Of a DNA stretch of 64,000 nucleotides, positions 1-9,546 are shown piece by piece. The first letter of the stretch is position 1. Each line of letters opens with the position of its first letter. The position numbers and the translations under genes were made by a program. The notes beneath the pieces were generated by a model. It worked only from the letters and a program-made list of their open reading frames with translations. It searched no databases and had not been told where the DNA came from. The DNA is from Thermoanaerobacterium butyriciformans (lineage in GTDB: Bacteria > Bacillota > Thermoanaerobacteria > Thermoanaerobacterales > Thermoanaerobacteraceae). Location of the stretch: assembly GCF_017874545.1 (NCBI RefSeq), contig NZ_JAGGLT010000011.1, forward strand, positions 1-64,000, given 5' to 3'.

Positions 1-125
1 AATATATCCATTAATTTCCTTTAAAGTCTATTTTAAAAGCTGTAGGGGAAGTCTGCGCTTTTTTGGCTACTTATATAATAAGTTTTCATAGTAAAGAAGA
101 ATTAATTTAATGAAAGGAGTCTTAA

Positions 126-1439
126 ATGGTAAATGTCGGAATAATATCACTGGGTTGTGCAAAAAACACAGTTGATTCTGAAAAAATGCTTGGAATAATA
201 AAAGAAAAAGGATATAACATAGTAAATAACGAAAATGATGCCGATGTATTGATTATAAACACTTGCGGATTTATTGAAAGTGCTAAACGTGAATCGATTA
301 ATTATATAATTGAAATGGGTAAGCTTAAAGAAAAAAGATTAAAATCTTTAATAGCAGCTGGTTGTTTATCTGAAAGATATAAAGAAGAACTTTTAAGCAA
401 TTTACCAGAATTAGATGCTGTCATAGGAACTGGTGATTTTCTAAAAATATCTGAAATAATTGAGAGTACTTTAAATGGCAAGCGTGTTTTAGAATATGGC
501 CATGCTGATGAATTAGATGATGCAAACTCACCAAGAATGTTAAGTACTCCAAAACATTATGGTTATTTGAAGATTGCAGAAGGGTGTAATAATAAATGTT
601 CTTTTTGCATAATACCAAAGCTTAGAGGTCATTATAGAAGTGTTAAAATTGAAGATTTAGTTAATGAAGCAAAAATAATGGCTAAAAATGGTGTAAGAGA
701 ATTAATTTTGATTGCAGAAGATACAACAAAATATGGCATTGATATATATAAGAAATTTATGTTACCAACTTTATTGAGAGAATTGTCTAAAATAGATGAA
801 ATTAAATGGATAAGAATTTTATATGCTTATCCAGACAGCATAACTGATGAACTAATAGAAGAAATCAGAACAAATAGTAAATTACTGAAATATATTGATA
901 TGCCATTGCAACATTCAAATAATGATGTTCTTAAACGGATGAAAAGAAATACACAAAAGGAAAAAATTGAAGAAATAATAGACAAACTTCGTACTATTTC
1001 TGGAATGGTAATAAGGACAACATTTATAGTTGGATTTCCAGGTGAGACAGATGCTGAATTCAATGATTTGAAAGACTTTATCAAAGAAAAGAAATTTAAT
1101 AAATTGGGTGTATTTGCATATTCTAGAGAGGAAGATACCGAAGCATATGATATGCCAAATCAAGTTCCAGAAAAAATAAAGAAAAAACGGTACAACGAAA
1201 TAATGCTTTTACAAAAAAATATATCTTTGAATAATAATAAGAGCTTAATAGGTACTGAATTAGAAATTGTTGTAGAAGGTTATAAAGACGGCTTATATTA
1301 TGGTAGAAGTTATATTGACGCACCCGATATTGACGGGGTTACTTTTGTCAAGGCAGATAGAAAATTAAATATTGGCGATTTTGTAAAAGTTAAAATCTCC
1401 AAAGCGTTTGATTATGATTTAATGGGGGAGTTGTTGTGA
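126..1439 (+). CDS. rimO: Ribosomal protein S12 methylthiotransferase RimO
   Basis: Radical-SAM enzyme that adds a methylthio group to the conserved aspartate of ribosomal protein S12. The 437-residue product has the N-terminal MTTase domain opening with SLGCAKN, further cysteines (NTCGF, AAGCLSE), the radical-SAM CxxxCxxC motif in [13 protein letters not shown] near residue 155, and a C-terminal TRAM-like domain. The SLGCAKN opening and the [15 protein letters not shown] core separate it from MiaB, which is also present at 31295-32710. The ATG follows a clear GAAAGGAGT site. Its last bases overlap the GTG of pgsA, so the two genes are translationally coupled. Family assignment is secure. Confidence 0.95.
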   Translation: MVNVGIISLGCAKNTVDSEKMLGIIKEKGYNIVNNENDADVLIINTCGFIESAKRESINYIIEMGKLKEKRLKSLIAAGCLSERYKEELLSNLPELDAVIGTGDFLKISEIIESTLNGKRVLEYGHADELDDANSPRMLSTPKHYGYLKIAEGCNNKCSFCIIPKLRGHYRSVKIEDLVNEAKIMAKNGVRELILIAEDTTKYGIDIYKKFMLPTLLRELSKIDEIKWIRILYAYPDSITDELIEEIRTNSKLLKYIDMPLQHSNNDVLKRMKRNTQKEKIEEIIDKLRTISGMVIRTTFIVGFPGETDAEFNDLKDFIKEKKFNKLGVFAYSREEDTEAYDMPNQVPEKIKKKRYNEIMLLQKNISLNNNKSLIGTELEIVVEGYKDGLYYGRSYIDAPDIDGVTFVKADRKLNIGDFVKVKISKAFDYDLMGELL

Positions 1440-1972
1440 ACATAGCAAATAAAATTACTATAGCAAGACTGGTGTTGGTTCCTTTTTTTATAATTGTTAT
1501 GCTATCTGGTATTAAATACGGTAACATAATATCAGCAGTTTTATTTGCAATTGCTTCCTTAACGGACAAACTAGATGGATATATAGCAAGAAAGTACAAT
1601 CAAATAACTAATCTAGGTAAGTTTATGGATCCCCTTGTCGATAAAATTATGGTTTCTTCGGCTTTAATTGTTTTAATTCAGCTTGGTCGTATTCAAAGTT
1701 GGATTGTGATAATTATTTTATCAAGAGAATTTATAATAACAGGATTAAGAGCAATAGGTGCCAATAAAGGCGTAGTAATTGCAGCTAGTAACCTTGGAAA
1801 ATACAAGACTACATTTCAAATAATAGCAATTATTTCTCTAATGTTAAATAATTACCCATTTGAATATATCTTTTTTCCGTTTTCTACTGTAGCAATATAT
1901 CTTGCATTATTTTTGACAGTATATTCAGGCATAGATTATATCGTAAAATGTAGAAACATAATATTGGAATAA
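1436..1972 (+). CDS. pgsA: CDP-diacylglycerol-glycerol-3-phosphate 3-phosphatidyltransferase
   Basis: Membrane enzyme making phosphatidylglycerol phosphate from CDP-diacylglycerol and glycerol 3-phosphate, the committed step to phosphatidylglycerol and cardiolipin. The 178-residue product has several hydrophobic segments and the CDP-alcohol phosphatidyltransferase signature (D-G-x2-A-R-x8-G-x3-D-x3-D) in [14 protein letters not shown]...[10 protein letters not shown], residues 42-66. It starts at GTG overlapping the rimO stop (GTGA) behind a GGGGGAG site. Length is normal for the family. The rimO-pgsA-cinA-recA order is common in Firmicutes. Confidence 0.95.
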   Translation: MNIANKITIARLVLVPFFIIVMLSGIKYGNIISAVLFAIASLTDKLDGYIARKYNQITNLGKFMDPLVDKIMVSSALIVLIQLGRIQSWIVIIILSREFIITGLRAIGANKGVVIAASNLGKYKTTFQIIAIISLMLNNYPFEYIFFPFSTVAIYLALFLTVYSGIDYIVKCRNIILE

Positions 1973-1984
1973 GAAGGTGTTATT

Positions 1985-3229
1985 GTGAAATGTGAGATAA
2001 TATCTGTAGGCACAGAGCTTCTTCTTGGACAAATAGCAAATACAGATGCAAAATTTATATCTGAAAAGTTAACTTCATTGGGAATTGATGTTCACTTTCA
2101 AACCAATGTAGGAGATAATAAAAGTAGACTTTTAGAATGTCTAAAAATTGCTTCAAATCGCTCTGATATCATAATATTAACTGGTGGTTTAGGTCCAACA
2201 ATGGATGATTTAACTAAAGAAACTGTGGCAGAATTTTTTGGACTTAAACTTATTGAAGACACAGATACAAAATTAAAGATTGAAGCATATTTTAAAAAAT
2301 CAATGAGAAAAATGACTCAAAATAATTACAAGCAAGCTTTATTTCCAGAAGGTTCTAAAATTTTACCAAATGACAATGGTACAGCACCAGGATGTATTTT
2401 TGAAAAAAACGGTAAAAAAGTTGTGATATTGCCTGGACCTCCTTCAGAATTGATACCTATGTTTAATAATTATGTTTACCCATTCCTAAAGTCATTAAGC
2501 AACGACATAATTGTTTCTAGGGTAATAAAAATATTTGGCATAGGAGAATCACAAGTTGAGATGATGGTAAGTGATATGTTGTTATCAAAAAATCCAACTG
2601 TTGCTCCACTTATTGGAAATGGTTTTGTTACATTAAGAATAACTGCCAAGTCTGATGATGTTCAAAAGGCCAAAAAAATGATTGATAACATTGAAGCAAG
2701 TTTGAGAAAAATTTTTGGTGAATATATTTTTGGTGTAGATGATGATACTATGGAATCAATAGTTCTTAATTTGCTGAAAAACAAAGGATTTACGCTTTCT
2801 ACTGCTGAATCATGTACAGGCGGATTGTTATCAGAAAAAATTACAAGCGTACCAGGTGCTTCTGAAGTCTTTAAATTTGGCGCAATAACATACAGCAACG
2901 AATCAAAAGAAAATATTTTGGGGGTTTCAAGTGAGATTATCAGGAAACATGGGGCTGTAAGTGAAGAGACAGCAAGAGAAATGGCTATGAATGTAAAAAA
3001 TATTTCAAAAACAGACTACGGACTATCTATTACAGGAATAGCTGGCCCAAGTGGAGGTACGATTGAAAAACCTGTTGGATTAGTATACATTGGACTTGCA
3101 TACAAAGATGAAATATACGTAAAAAAATTAATTTCAAATGGTAACAGAGATAAAGTAAGATTAAATTCTGCAATGCATGCACTTGACATGTTGAGAAGAC
3201 ATTTGACTGGTTTAAAAATTGACTATTAA
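1985..3229 (+). CDS. cinA: CinA competence/damage-inducible protein (NMN amidohydrolase-type)
   Basis: The 414-residue product has two domains: an N-terminal molybdopterin-binding-like (MoCF/COG1058) domain starting CEIISVGTELLLGQIANTD, with GGLGPTMDDLT near residue 67, and a C-terminal CinA domain with STAESCTGG near residue 272, characteristic of nicotinamide-mononucleotide amidohydrolase/ADP-ribose pyrophosphatase CinA proteins. It starts at GTG after AAGGTG, 12 bases behind pgsA. Its position directly before recA matches the classic cinA-recA pairing, which suggests co-transcription with recA; no separate promoter or SOS-type GAAC-N4-GTTC site was recognised before recA. Confidence 0.93.
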   Translation: MKCEIISVGTELLLGQIANTDAKFISEKLTSLGIDVHFQTNVGDNKSRLLECLKIASNRSDIIILTGGLGPTMDDLTKETVAEFFGLKLIEDTDTKLKIEAYFKKSMRKMTQNNYKQALFPEGSKILPNDNGTAPGCIFEKNGKKVVILPGPPSELIPMFNNYVYPFLKSLSNDIIVSRVIKIFGIGESQVEMMVSDMLLSKNPTVAPLIGNGFVTLRITAKSDDVQKAKKMIDNIEASLRKIFGEYIFGVDDDTMESIVLNLLKNKGFTLSTAESCTGGLLSEKITSVPGASEVFKFGAITYSNESKENILGVSSEIIRKHGAVSEETAREMAMNVKNISKTDYGLSITGIAGPSGGTIEKPVGLVYIGLAYKDEIYVKKLISNGNRDKVRLNSAMHALDMLRRHLTGLKIDY

Positions 3230-3288
3230 ATTTTCCTAATATATAATTGAATTATGAGGATTGCCTAAATTTGGCGGGAGGAGAAATT

Positions 3289-4320
3289 ATGATAGAAAAA
3301 CAAAAAGCCCTTGATATGGCTATAAGTCAAATCGAAAGACAATTTGGAAAAGGCTCGATAATGAGACTTGGCGATAACAGCAAACTTAATGTAGAGGTTA
3401 TTTCGACTGGCTCTATTGACCTTGATATAGCTTTGGGAGTGGGAGGAGTACCAAGAGGAAGAATCATAGAAATATTTGGCCCAGAATCTTCTGGTAAAAC
3501 GACTATTGCACTGCATATATTAGCTGAAGCACAGAAATTAGGAGGAACCGGTGCATTTATCGATGCTGAACATGCATTGGATCCCGCATATGCCAAAAAC
3601 GTTGGTGTCAACATTGATAATTTATTGGTTTCCCAACCTGATACTGGTGAACAAGCTCTTGAGATTGTAGAGGCACTTGTGCGAAGCGGTGCTATCGATG
3701 TAATAGTAATCGATTCTGTTGCTGCTCTCGTCCCAAAAGCAGAGATAGATGGTGATATGGGAGATGCTCATGTAGGTTTACAGGCAAGACTCATGTCACA
3801 AGCTTTAAGAAAATTATCTGGCGTTATAAGTAAGACAAAATCTGTAGCTGTTTTCATAAACCAGCTTCGAGAAAAAGTTGGCGTAATGTTTGGAAATCCG
3901 GAGACAACTCCTGGCGGTAGAGCTTTAAAATTTTACTCTACGATTCGCCTTGATGTAAGAAAAGTAGATGCTATAAAGCAGGGCAATGATGTTGTAGGCA
4001 ATAGAACACGGGTAAAAGTTGTAAAAAACAAAGTTGCACCTCCATTTAAGCAAGCAGAATTCGATATTATGTATGGCGAAGGCATATCTAGAGAAGGCAG
4101 CATTTTGGATTTAGCTGCAAGCATCGATATAATAGACAAAAGTGGTGCATGGTATTCTTACGGCGACATAAGGCTTGGGCAAGGCAGAGAAAACGCAAAA
4201 CAGTATTTGAGAGATAATAAGCCAATTGCAGATGAAATAGAAAATAAAATTAGAGAAAATTTCAATCTTTTAGTAACAACAAAAAAGTCAGTTAGTGACA
4301 ACGGAATTGAACAAGATTAG
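3289..4320 (+). CDS. recA: Recombinase RecA
   Basis: DNA-dependent ATPase that forms the strand-exchange filament and activates LexA self-cleavage. The 343-residue product has Walker A GPESSGKT near residue 66, the [13 protein letters not shown] Walker B region, the L1/L2 DNA-binding loops ([20 protein letters not shown]) and a normal C-terminal domain. An in-frame TTG at 3247 would add 14 residues not typical of RecA; the ATG at 3289 follows a strong GGGAGGAG site and is chosen. It is the last gene of the rimO-pgsA-cinA group and is followed by an intrinsic terminator before recX. Confidence 0.98.
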   Translation: MIEKQKALDMAISQIERQFGKGSIMRLGDNSKLNVEVISTGSIDLDIALGVGGVPRGRIIEIFGPESSGKTTIALHILAEAQKLGGTGAFIDAEHALDPAYAKNVGVNIDNLLVSQPDTGEQALEIVEALVRSGAIDVIVIDSVAALVPKAEIDGDMGDAHVGLQARLMSQALRKLSGVISKTKSVAVFINQLREKVGVMFGNPETTPGGRALKFYSTIRLDVRKVDAIKQGNDVVGNRTRVKVVKNKVAPPFKQAEFDIMYGEGISREGSILDLAASIDIIDKSGAWYSYGDIRLGQGRENAKQYLRDNKPIADEIENKIRENFNLLVTTKKSVSDNGIEQD

Positions 4321-4321
4321 T

Positions 4322-4343
4322 AACCCTATATAGGGTTATTTTT
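4322..4343 (+). terminator. Intrinsic terminator/attenuator between recA and recX
   Basis: Perfect palindrome AACCCTATATAGGGTT (4322-4337) followed by ATTTTT. It lies directly after the recA stop and 18 bases before recX, so recX and the resection genes would be reached only by read-through or by an unseen promoter. Confidence 0.8.
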
Positions 4344-4360
4344 CTATAAAAGGTGATAAA

Positions 4361-4960
4361 ATGAAGATTACAAACATCGAAAAACAAAAAAACAATAGTA
4401 TGCGATTTAATGTTTATATTGACAATAAATATGCATTTTCAGTTTCTTATGAAGAAAAAAAAGAATTTGATTTAAAAGAAGGAATTGACATAGATGAGGA
4501 ACAATATAATTATTATGTAAACTTCTTAGTTAATAAAAGTGCATATAATGATTCACTAAAATTTCTTTCATATTCTATGAGAACCAAAAAAGAGCTTATT
4601 GATAAATTAAAATTAAAAGGTTACGATGATTCTATAATCAATAATGTTTTAGAAAAATTGATTCAGCAGCGTTACATAGATGATGAGTATTATACAGAGT
4701 TATATATAAAAGAAAAAAAGGAACGTCTATACAGCAAATATAGAATATACCATGAACTTTATAGAAAAGGAATTGATCCTTCTATAATTGCATCGAAACT
4801 TGATCAATTATATGAAGATGAAATAGATACGATTAAAAAATTGATTATCAAAAAACGTATTTCCACAAATGACAAATTGAAAATCAAAAATTATTTATTC
4901 AGAAAGGGATTCATGATCGAAGACATAAATAAAGCCCTCTTAGATGAGGAGGTTAATTAA
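4361..4960 (+). CDS. recX: Regulatory protein RecX
   Basis: Modulator of RecA filaments. The 199-residue product is mostly helical and carries the tandem three-helix RecX repeats, recognisable in LSYSMRTKKELIDKLKLKGY (about residues 67-88) and the ERLYSKYRIYHELYRKGID segment, with an extended N-terminal region typical of Firmicute RecX. The ATG follows AAAGGTGAT. It sits behind recA across a terminator hairpin and just before nurA; the nurA ribosome-binding site lies in its last codons. RecX assignment rests on repeats and neighbourhood. Confidence 0.9.
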   Translation: MKITNIEKQKNNSMRFNVYIDNKYAFSVSYEEKKEFDLKEGIDIDEEQYNYYVNFLVNKSAYNDSLKFLSYSMRTKKELIDKLKLKGYDDSIINNVLEKLIQQRYIDDEYYTELYIKEKKERLYSKYRIYHELYRKGIDPSIIASKLDQLYEDEIDTIKKLIIKKRISTNDKLKIKNYLFRKGFMIEDINKALLDEEVN

Positions 4961-4961
4961 A

Positions 4962-6146
4962 TTGCTAAATAGGTCAAAATTAATTCCTTTAATTAACACT
5001 TTAGTTGAGAGTGAAAAAAAGGTATTTAATACGTTGATTGAGGATTTGAAAAATGCTCTTGATGAATTTAATAAAGTAAAGGGCGCAGAAGATGAATTGA
5101 TTAAAAAGATAAAGTCAAGCAAAACATCTTGGCTTACTGCACTTCCTATAGAAAGCTTAAATGATATAAAGCCTGTATGCGAAATAACAAAAGACTACAG
5201 TGTTATAGCAGTAGATGGTTCTCAAATCATGCCTGATAGGCATGAAGTTCGTTTATGCTACTTGATAAACATAGGCTATGTAATATTTAATTACGGGAAA
5301 AATTCAAATGCCGAATTAAAATCAGAACCGACTTTATATTTTAATGAAGATGATCTGTATAAGGAATATGGGGGAATAAAAACATTAATTAACGCAAAAG
5401 ATATAACATTTAAAAGAACAATTATGGAATACAACAAAGTTACCGAATGTATATCAAGAGTACAAGACGAAAATAAAATCGCTTTTGAAAATAAAATCGC
5501 TTTTATTGACGGAACTTTGATTGAATGGATGGTACAGGGAGATCCTAATGAGAAATTTATAATTGACAGCATACTTAGAACTTTTGATACTGCTCAAAAG
5601 TTTAACACACCTATTGTTGGGTATATTAGTTCACCTAAAAGCAATGATTTTATAAATATGCTTCGGATATCATTGTGTCCACAAGATCTTGTAAATTGCA
5701 ATAATTGTCCTTATTTAAAAAATGATAAAAGTTTGCCATGCAGCATAATAAACAAAATAAATGACGCAGATTTATTCTTAAAAATACTTAAAAATGGAGA
5801 GAGGTCTCCATTATTTTTAAGTACATCACATATATTGGAAAATTATGGTGAGCATAAAATTGCATTCTTTTATCTCAATACTGGACATGAAATTGCCAGA
5901 ATAGAAATTCCATATTGGGTTGCAGATGATAAAAGAAATTTAGATTTAGTACATTTTATATGCTATGATCAGTCAAAAAAAGGAAATGGATACCCTATAT
6001 CGCTATCAGAAGCACATGAACAAGCCGTTGTTACAGGTGCTGATAGAGATTTGTTTTATAGTATGTTATCAAATTTATATATTAAAAATGGCATAAAAGT
6101 ATCCCGTTCATATAAATCGCAGAGAAAAAGGAGTAGTATTTTATGA
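4962..6146 (+). CDS. nurA: NurA-domain 5'-3' nuclease
   Basis: NurA nucleases work with the HerA translocase in DNA-end resection, best known in archaea. The 394-residue product has the N-terminal catalytic VIAVDGSQIMPDRHE motif near residue 85 and a second acidic motif FIDGTLIEW near residue 182, both typical of NurA. A TTG at 4962 is chosen because AGGAGG (4947-4952) precedes it by nine bases; an upstream ATG at 4944 would place that site inside the gene. Odd features are an 18-bp perfect tandem repeat just before FIDGT and four cysteines in LCPQDLVNCNNCPYL...PC that look able to bind metal or Fe-S. The stop overlaps the next ATG by four bases. Confidence 0.88.
   Translation: MLNRSKLIPLINTLVESEKKVFNTLIEDLKNALDEFNKVKGAEDELIKKIKSSKTSWLTALPIESLNDIKPVCEITKDYSVIAVDGSQIMPDRHEVRLCYLINIGYVIFNYGKNSNAELKSEPTLYFNEDDLYKEYGGIKTLINAKDITFKRTIMEYNKVTECISRVQDENKIAFENKIAFIDGTLIEWMVQGDPNEKFIIDSILRTFDTAQKFNTPIVGYISSPKSNDFINMLRISLCPQDLVNCNNCPYLKNDKSLPCSIINKINDADLFLKILKNGERSPLFLSTSHILENYGEHKIAFFYLNTGHEIARIEIPYWVADDKRNLDLVHFICYDQSKKGNGYPISLSEAHEQAVVTGADRDLFYSMLSNLYIKNGIKVSRSYKSQRKRSSIL
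5469..5504 (+). repeat. Perfect 18-bp tandem duplication inside nurA
   Basis: Two consecutive identical copies of GAAAATAAAATCGCTTTT, encoding ENKIAF twice, immediately before the catalytic FIDGT motif. The copy number keeps the reading frame. Confidence 0.95.
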
Positions 6147-6712
6147 ATCATATTGGCGAAGTAATAGAAACAAGTACGTTAAGATTTACATGTCAATCTG
6201 TAAAGTTGAATGACGGTCCTGATTTTGGAAGTTTTGTAAAGGCAATATCAAACGATATAACAATATATGGCATTGTCTACAATGTTTCCACGATGAGTGA
6301 TGATCAAACAAGAAGACCAGTTGCATTTGGATTATCCGAAGAAGAGTTAAAAATGCAACAACCACAGATTTTTGAATTGATGCATACGTATTTTGATGTT
6401 CAAATAATAGGCTATAAAAAAGACAGATATATAGGATTAATCCCACCTAAGCCAGTAAAAATACACGCATTTACTTATCAATGCGATAACATTGATTTGA
6501 AGGATATAAGGGCAGATCTCAACTTCATAAAATATATATTAAACGGAAAAACAGGTGTAGAAGATGAACTTATTGCAGCTGCTATAAGGACCTTATATTA
6601 TTCTACAGATCATGAAGAATCTTATTTAATAGATGTAGGCAAGGAATTAATAAGATTATTGAAAAATGATTTTGATAGATATGTAACAATAAAAAGGATG
6701 TGTAACATATGA
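6143..6712 (+). CDS. Stand-alone HAS-barrel-like protein of the NurA-HerA operon
   Basis: A 189-residue protein of no settled function. Its N-terminal 50 residues (IGEVIETSTLRFTCQ...FVKAISNDITIYGIVYNV) read like a HAS barrel, the small beta-barrel shared by HerA and F-type ATP synthase subunits; the rest is mixed alpha/beta with a helical C-terminus. It overlaps nurA and herA by four bases on each side (ATGA junctions), so the three are almost certainly translated together. An accessory subunit or adaptor for HerA-NurA is a reasonable inference; no catalytic motif is visible. Confidence 0.7.
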   Translation: MNHIGEVIETSTLRFTCQSVKLNDGPDFGSFVKAISNDITIYGIVYNVSTMSDDQTRRPVAFGLSEEELKMQQPQIFELMHTYFDVQIIGYKKDRYIGLIPPKPVKIHAFTYQCDNIDLKDIRADLNFIKYILNGKTGVEDELIAAAIRTLYYSTDHEESYLIDVGKELIRLLKNDFDRYVTIKRMCNI

Positions 6713-8307
6713 AAGGTAAACTTTTTAGAGGTTCTATATCATCTGGTTTAGACATTAAGCTTACAGGAGACAGCATTATAGAGGATATAAAAGTTGGCAA
6801 TTTCGTTGTCGTCACTGGAAAGAAAAATAAATATTTATGCATGGTAACAGATATTAAATATGAAGCTGTGAATCCTCAAATCATGATTAGTGGAACAAAT
6901 TTTGATAGCGAGATTGATGAAAAAATAATAGAAGGAACAGGAGTGTACGGTGTTATTACACTATCCCCAATGATACAAGTTGATGAAAATCAAAATGCAT
7001 TGACTGTTAAATCAATACCATCTTATGGTTCATATGCTTTAGATGCAGATAAAGACGATATATATGCAGTTTTTGGAGAGCCTTCTGATGAGAATTTCTA
7101 CATCGGTACACCACCTGAAATGGACATTCCAATTTGCATAAATTTGAAAAAACTTGTTGAAAGGAGCACAGGTATCTTTGGGCGTGCAGGTACAGGAAAA
7201 ACGTACTTAACAAGACTATTATTGTCTGGATTAGTAAAATCTAAGCTTGCTGTAAGCCTCATTTTTGATGCTCACAACGAATATGGTTATGGTGCAAAAA
7301 GTGAAAACAGCGGTTATGTAAAAGGATTAAAGCAATTATTTGGAAGCAAAGTTGCTATATTTACTTTAGATAGAGAATCTTCTTTACGAAGGCAAGTACC
7401 TATAGACGGTGTTTTAAATATAGCTTACAATCAAATAACTCCTGATGATATTTTACTTTTAAATTCTATGTTGAATTTGAATAGTACAGCAATCGAGAGT
7501 ATATATCAAATAATGAAAAAAGAAGGCAATAATTGGTTGTATAACTTTTTAAACATCGATGCATCAGAAATCGATGAATATGCATTGGAAATAGGTGCTA
7601 ATGGAAGTTCGCTGCAGGCTTTAAGAAGAAAATTAGAAAGATTTACAAAACTACCTTTTTTGATGAATGTGACTCCAAATGACTGTATTAAACAGATAAT
7701 GGATTATTTACAGAATGGAATAAATGTCGTAATAGAATTTGGTAATGTCTCTACATTAGGCTACATGTTAGTAGCGAACATAATAACGCGTCATATACAT
7801 GACATGTACGTTAAAAAATCTGAAGAAGCTATAGCAAACAACAGCAAAGGCCCCATACCTTTAGTCATTGCAGTGGAAGAAGCACATAGATTTTTAGATC
7901 CATCTATTTCTAAAGAGACTACAATGGGGGAAATAGCAAGAGAAATGAGAAAATATAATGTTACATTGTTGATCGTGGATCAGAGGACATCTCAAATTGA
8001 CACAGAAGTAATGTCACAGATTGGCACAAAAATTACATGCAGGCTGGAAGATGACAATGATATAAGTTCATTTTTATCCGGTGTAAATAACGCTTCAAAA
8101 TTAAGAAATGTATTGGCAAGCCTTGACCAAAAGCAACAAGCTTTAATAATAGGCCATGCTGTACCAATGCCAGTTGTTATTAAGACAAGAAATTATGATC
8201 AGGAATTTTACAAGGATGTTTCAACTTTTAATGATAGTGACTTTATAGACAAGCCTTTTTTGGAGTTAATAGAAAAAGAAAAGATCGATGAATTATTTCC
8301 AGATTAA
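6709..8307 (+). CDS. herA: HerA-like bipolar DNA translocase ATPase (DUF87)
   Basis: FtsK/HerA-superfamily ATPase of 532 residues. An N-terminal HAS barrel (residues about 1-130) precedes Walker A GRAGTGKT (158-165) and a Walker B region PLVIAVEEAHRFLD near residue 385, followed by the arginine-containing QRTSQID and the C-terminal SxxL region. HerA hexamers load NurA and drive 5' strand removal, acting with Mre11-Rad50. The gene is fused translationally to the HAS-barrel gene upstream and lies nine bases before the sbcD leader. This matches archaeal operon logic; in bacteria HerA homologues also occur in defence systems, but no defence partner (SIR2, DUF4297) is seen here. Confidence 0.88.
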   Translation: MKGKLFRGSISSGLDIKLTGDSIIEDIKVGNFVVVTGKKNKYLCMVTDIKYEAVNPQIMISGTNFDSEIDEKIIEGTGVYGVITLSPMIQVDENQNALTVKSIPSYGSYALDADKDDIYAVFGEPSDENFYIGTPPEMDIPICINLKKLVERSTGIFGRAGTGKTYLTRLLLSGLVKSKLAVSLIFDAHNEYGYGAKSENSGYVKGLKQLFGSKVAIFTLDRESSLRRQVPIDGVLNIAYNQITPDDILLLNSMLNLNSTAIESIYQIMKKEGNNWLYNFLNIDASEIDEYALEIGANGSSLQALRRKLERFTKLPFLMNVTPNDCIKQIMDYLQNGINVVIEFGNVSTLGYMLVANIITRHIHDMYVKKSEEAIANNSKGPIPLVIAVEEAHRFLDPSISKETTMGEIAREMRKYNVTLLIVDQRTSQIDTEVMSQIGTKITCRLEDDNDISSFLSGVNNASKLRNVLASLDQKQQALIIGHAVPMPVVIKTRNYDQEFYKDVSTFNDSDFIDKPFLELIEKEKIDELFPD

Positions 8308-8325
8308 CTAGAAGAGGTGAACATT

Positions 8326-9546
8326 GTGATAAATATCGCTCATACCGCTGATATACATATTGGCATTGAAAATTATGGAACCATCAATAAAAAAACCGGT
8401 TTAAATACAAGATTGGAAGATTTCCTAAATGCTTTTGATAAGTTTGTCGATTATTCAATAGAAAATTGTGATATAGCTGTTATTTCGGGTGACATGTATA
8501 AATCGAGAGAGCCAAATCCTACACAGCAACGCGAATTAGCCAAAAGGATTAAACGTCTTTCACAACACATACCTGTCGTCATAAACAATGGGAATCATGA
8601 TCAGCCTAATTCTGATTCAAAAGCAAGAGCCTTTGATATATATAAAATACTTGATGTGGACAATGTGTATGTAGCAAATAAACCAGACGTTTTTCTCATA
8701 AAAACCAAAAATGGTCCAATACAAGTGGCTTGTCTGCCGTATTTCCCGAAGAGTTTTTTACTTAAACTGGAAGAAAGCAAAAATTTAAGTATTGATGATA
8801 TCAACAAAAAAATGGTAGAAAAGATAAATACGATTGTTGATATATTGACATCAAAACTTGATTCTTCAATACCCTCAATTTTATCCGCCCACTTATCAGT
8901 CACAGGTGCTGTAACAAGCAGTGAAAAAAGTATAATGATTGGTGACGATGTCGTCGTTCCTATAAGTGTTATTGCTAGACATCAATATAAATATGTAGCT
9001 CTTGGACATATACACAAATATCAAGTTATTTGGGATACCCCTCTTACAGTATACAGTGGAAGCATAGAAAAGATAGATTTTGGAGAAGAAAAGGATGAAA
9101 AGGGATTTTGCCATGTTATCATAGATGGTGAAAAAGTACTACATAAATTTATCAGTACAAATTCACGAGAATTCAAAACAATTAATATAGAAGTCAAAAG
9201 CAATATTTCACCTACTGAAGAAATATTAGACAAATTAAAAAGGTATGATCTTAGTAAATCTATTGTAAGATTAAATTTAAAAACTACAAAAGAGATTGAT
9301 AAACATATACGATATAGAGAAATTGATAAATATTTTATTCAAAATTCATATTATTTTGTTGGAATTAAAAAGGATTTTGATATAGATAAAGGAGCCTTAA
9401 GGAATCCCGAGATTAATGAACAATTAAACCCTATAGATGCACTTTCAAAATATTTCCTATCTATTGATTTAGATGTGGATAAAAATGAGCTATTAAACAG
9501 AGCCTCCCTCTTATACAAAGAACTTATTGAAGAGGTGAATAAATAA
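8326..9546 (+). CDS. sbcD: SbcD/Mre11 family DNA repair exonuclease
   Basis: Metallophosphoesterase nuclease subunit of the SbcCD (Mre11-Rad50) complex. Motifs in order: HTADIHIG, SGDMYKSREPNP, NNGNHDQ, LSAHLS and LGHIHKYQ, the five metal-binding blocks. The 406-residue product starts at GTG 8326, six bases after GAGGTG; an in-frame GTG at 8317 lies within that site and is less likely. The C-terminal part is lysine/isoleucine-rich and would form the capping and SbcC-binding region. It sits between herA and sbcC with an almost seamless junction. Confidence 0.92.
   Translation: MINIAHTADIHIGIENYGTINKKTGLNTRLEDFLNAFDKFVDYSIENCDIAVISGDMYKSREPNPTQQRELAKRIKRLSQHIPVVINNGNHDQPNSDSKARAFDIYKILDVDNVYVANKPDVFLIKTKNGPIQVACLPYFPKSFLLKLEESKNLSIDDINKKMVEKINTIVDILTSKLDSSIPSILSAHLSVTGAVTSSEKSIMIGDDVVVPISVIARHQYKYVALGHIHKYQVIWDTPLTVYSGSIEKIDFGEEKDEKGFCHVIIDGEKVLHKFISTNSREFKTINIEVKSNISPTEEILDKLKRYDLSKSIVRLNLKTTKEIDKHIRYREIDKYFIQNSYYFVGIKKDFDIDKGALRNPEINEQLNPIDALSKYFLSIDLDVDKNELLNRASLLYKELIEEVNK

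Noticed and set aside
1-125. Possible end of an ftsK-type gene before rimO
   Set aside because: An open frame reaches base 90, but its translation has no FtsK resemblance; the stretch looks intergenic with a poor -10 (TATAAT at 74-79) and no credible -35.
3247-3288. Fourteen extra RecA N-terminal residues from TTG 3247
   Set aside because: No ribosome-binding site there, while GGGAGGAG precedes ATG 3289 and RecA proteins begin at that point.
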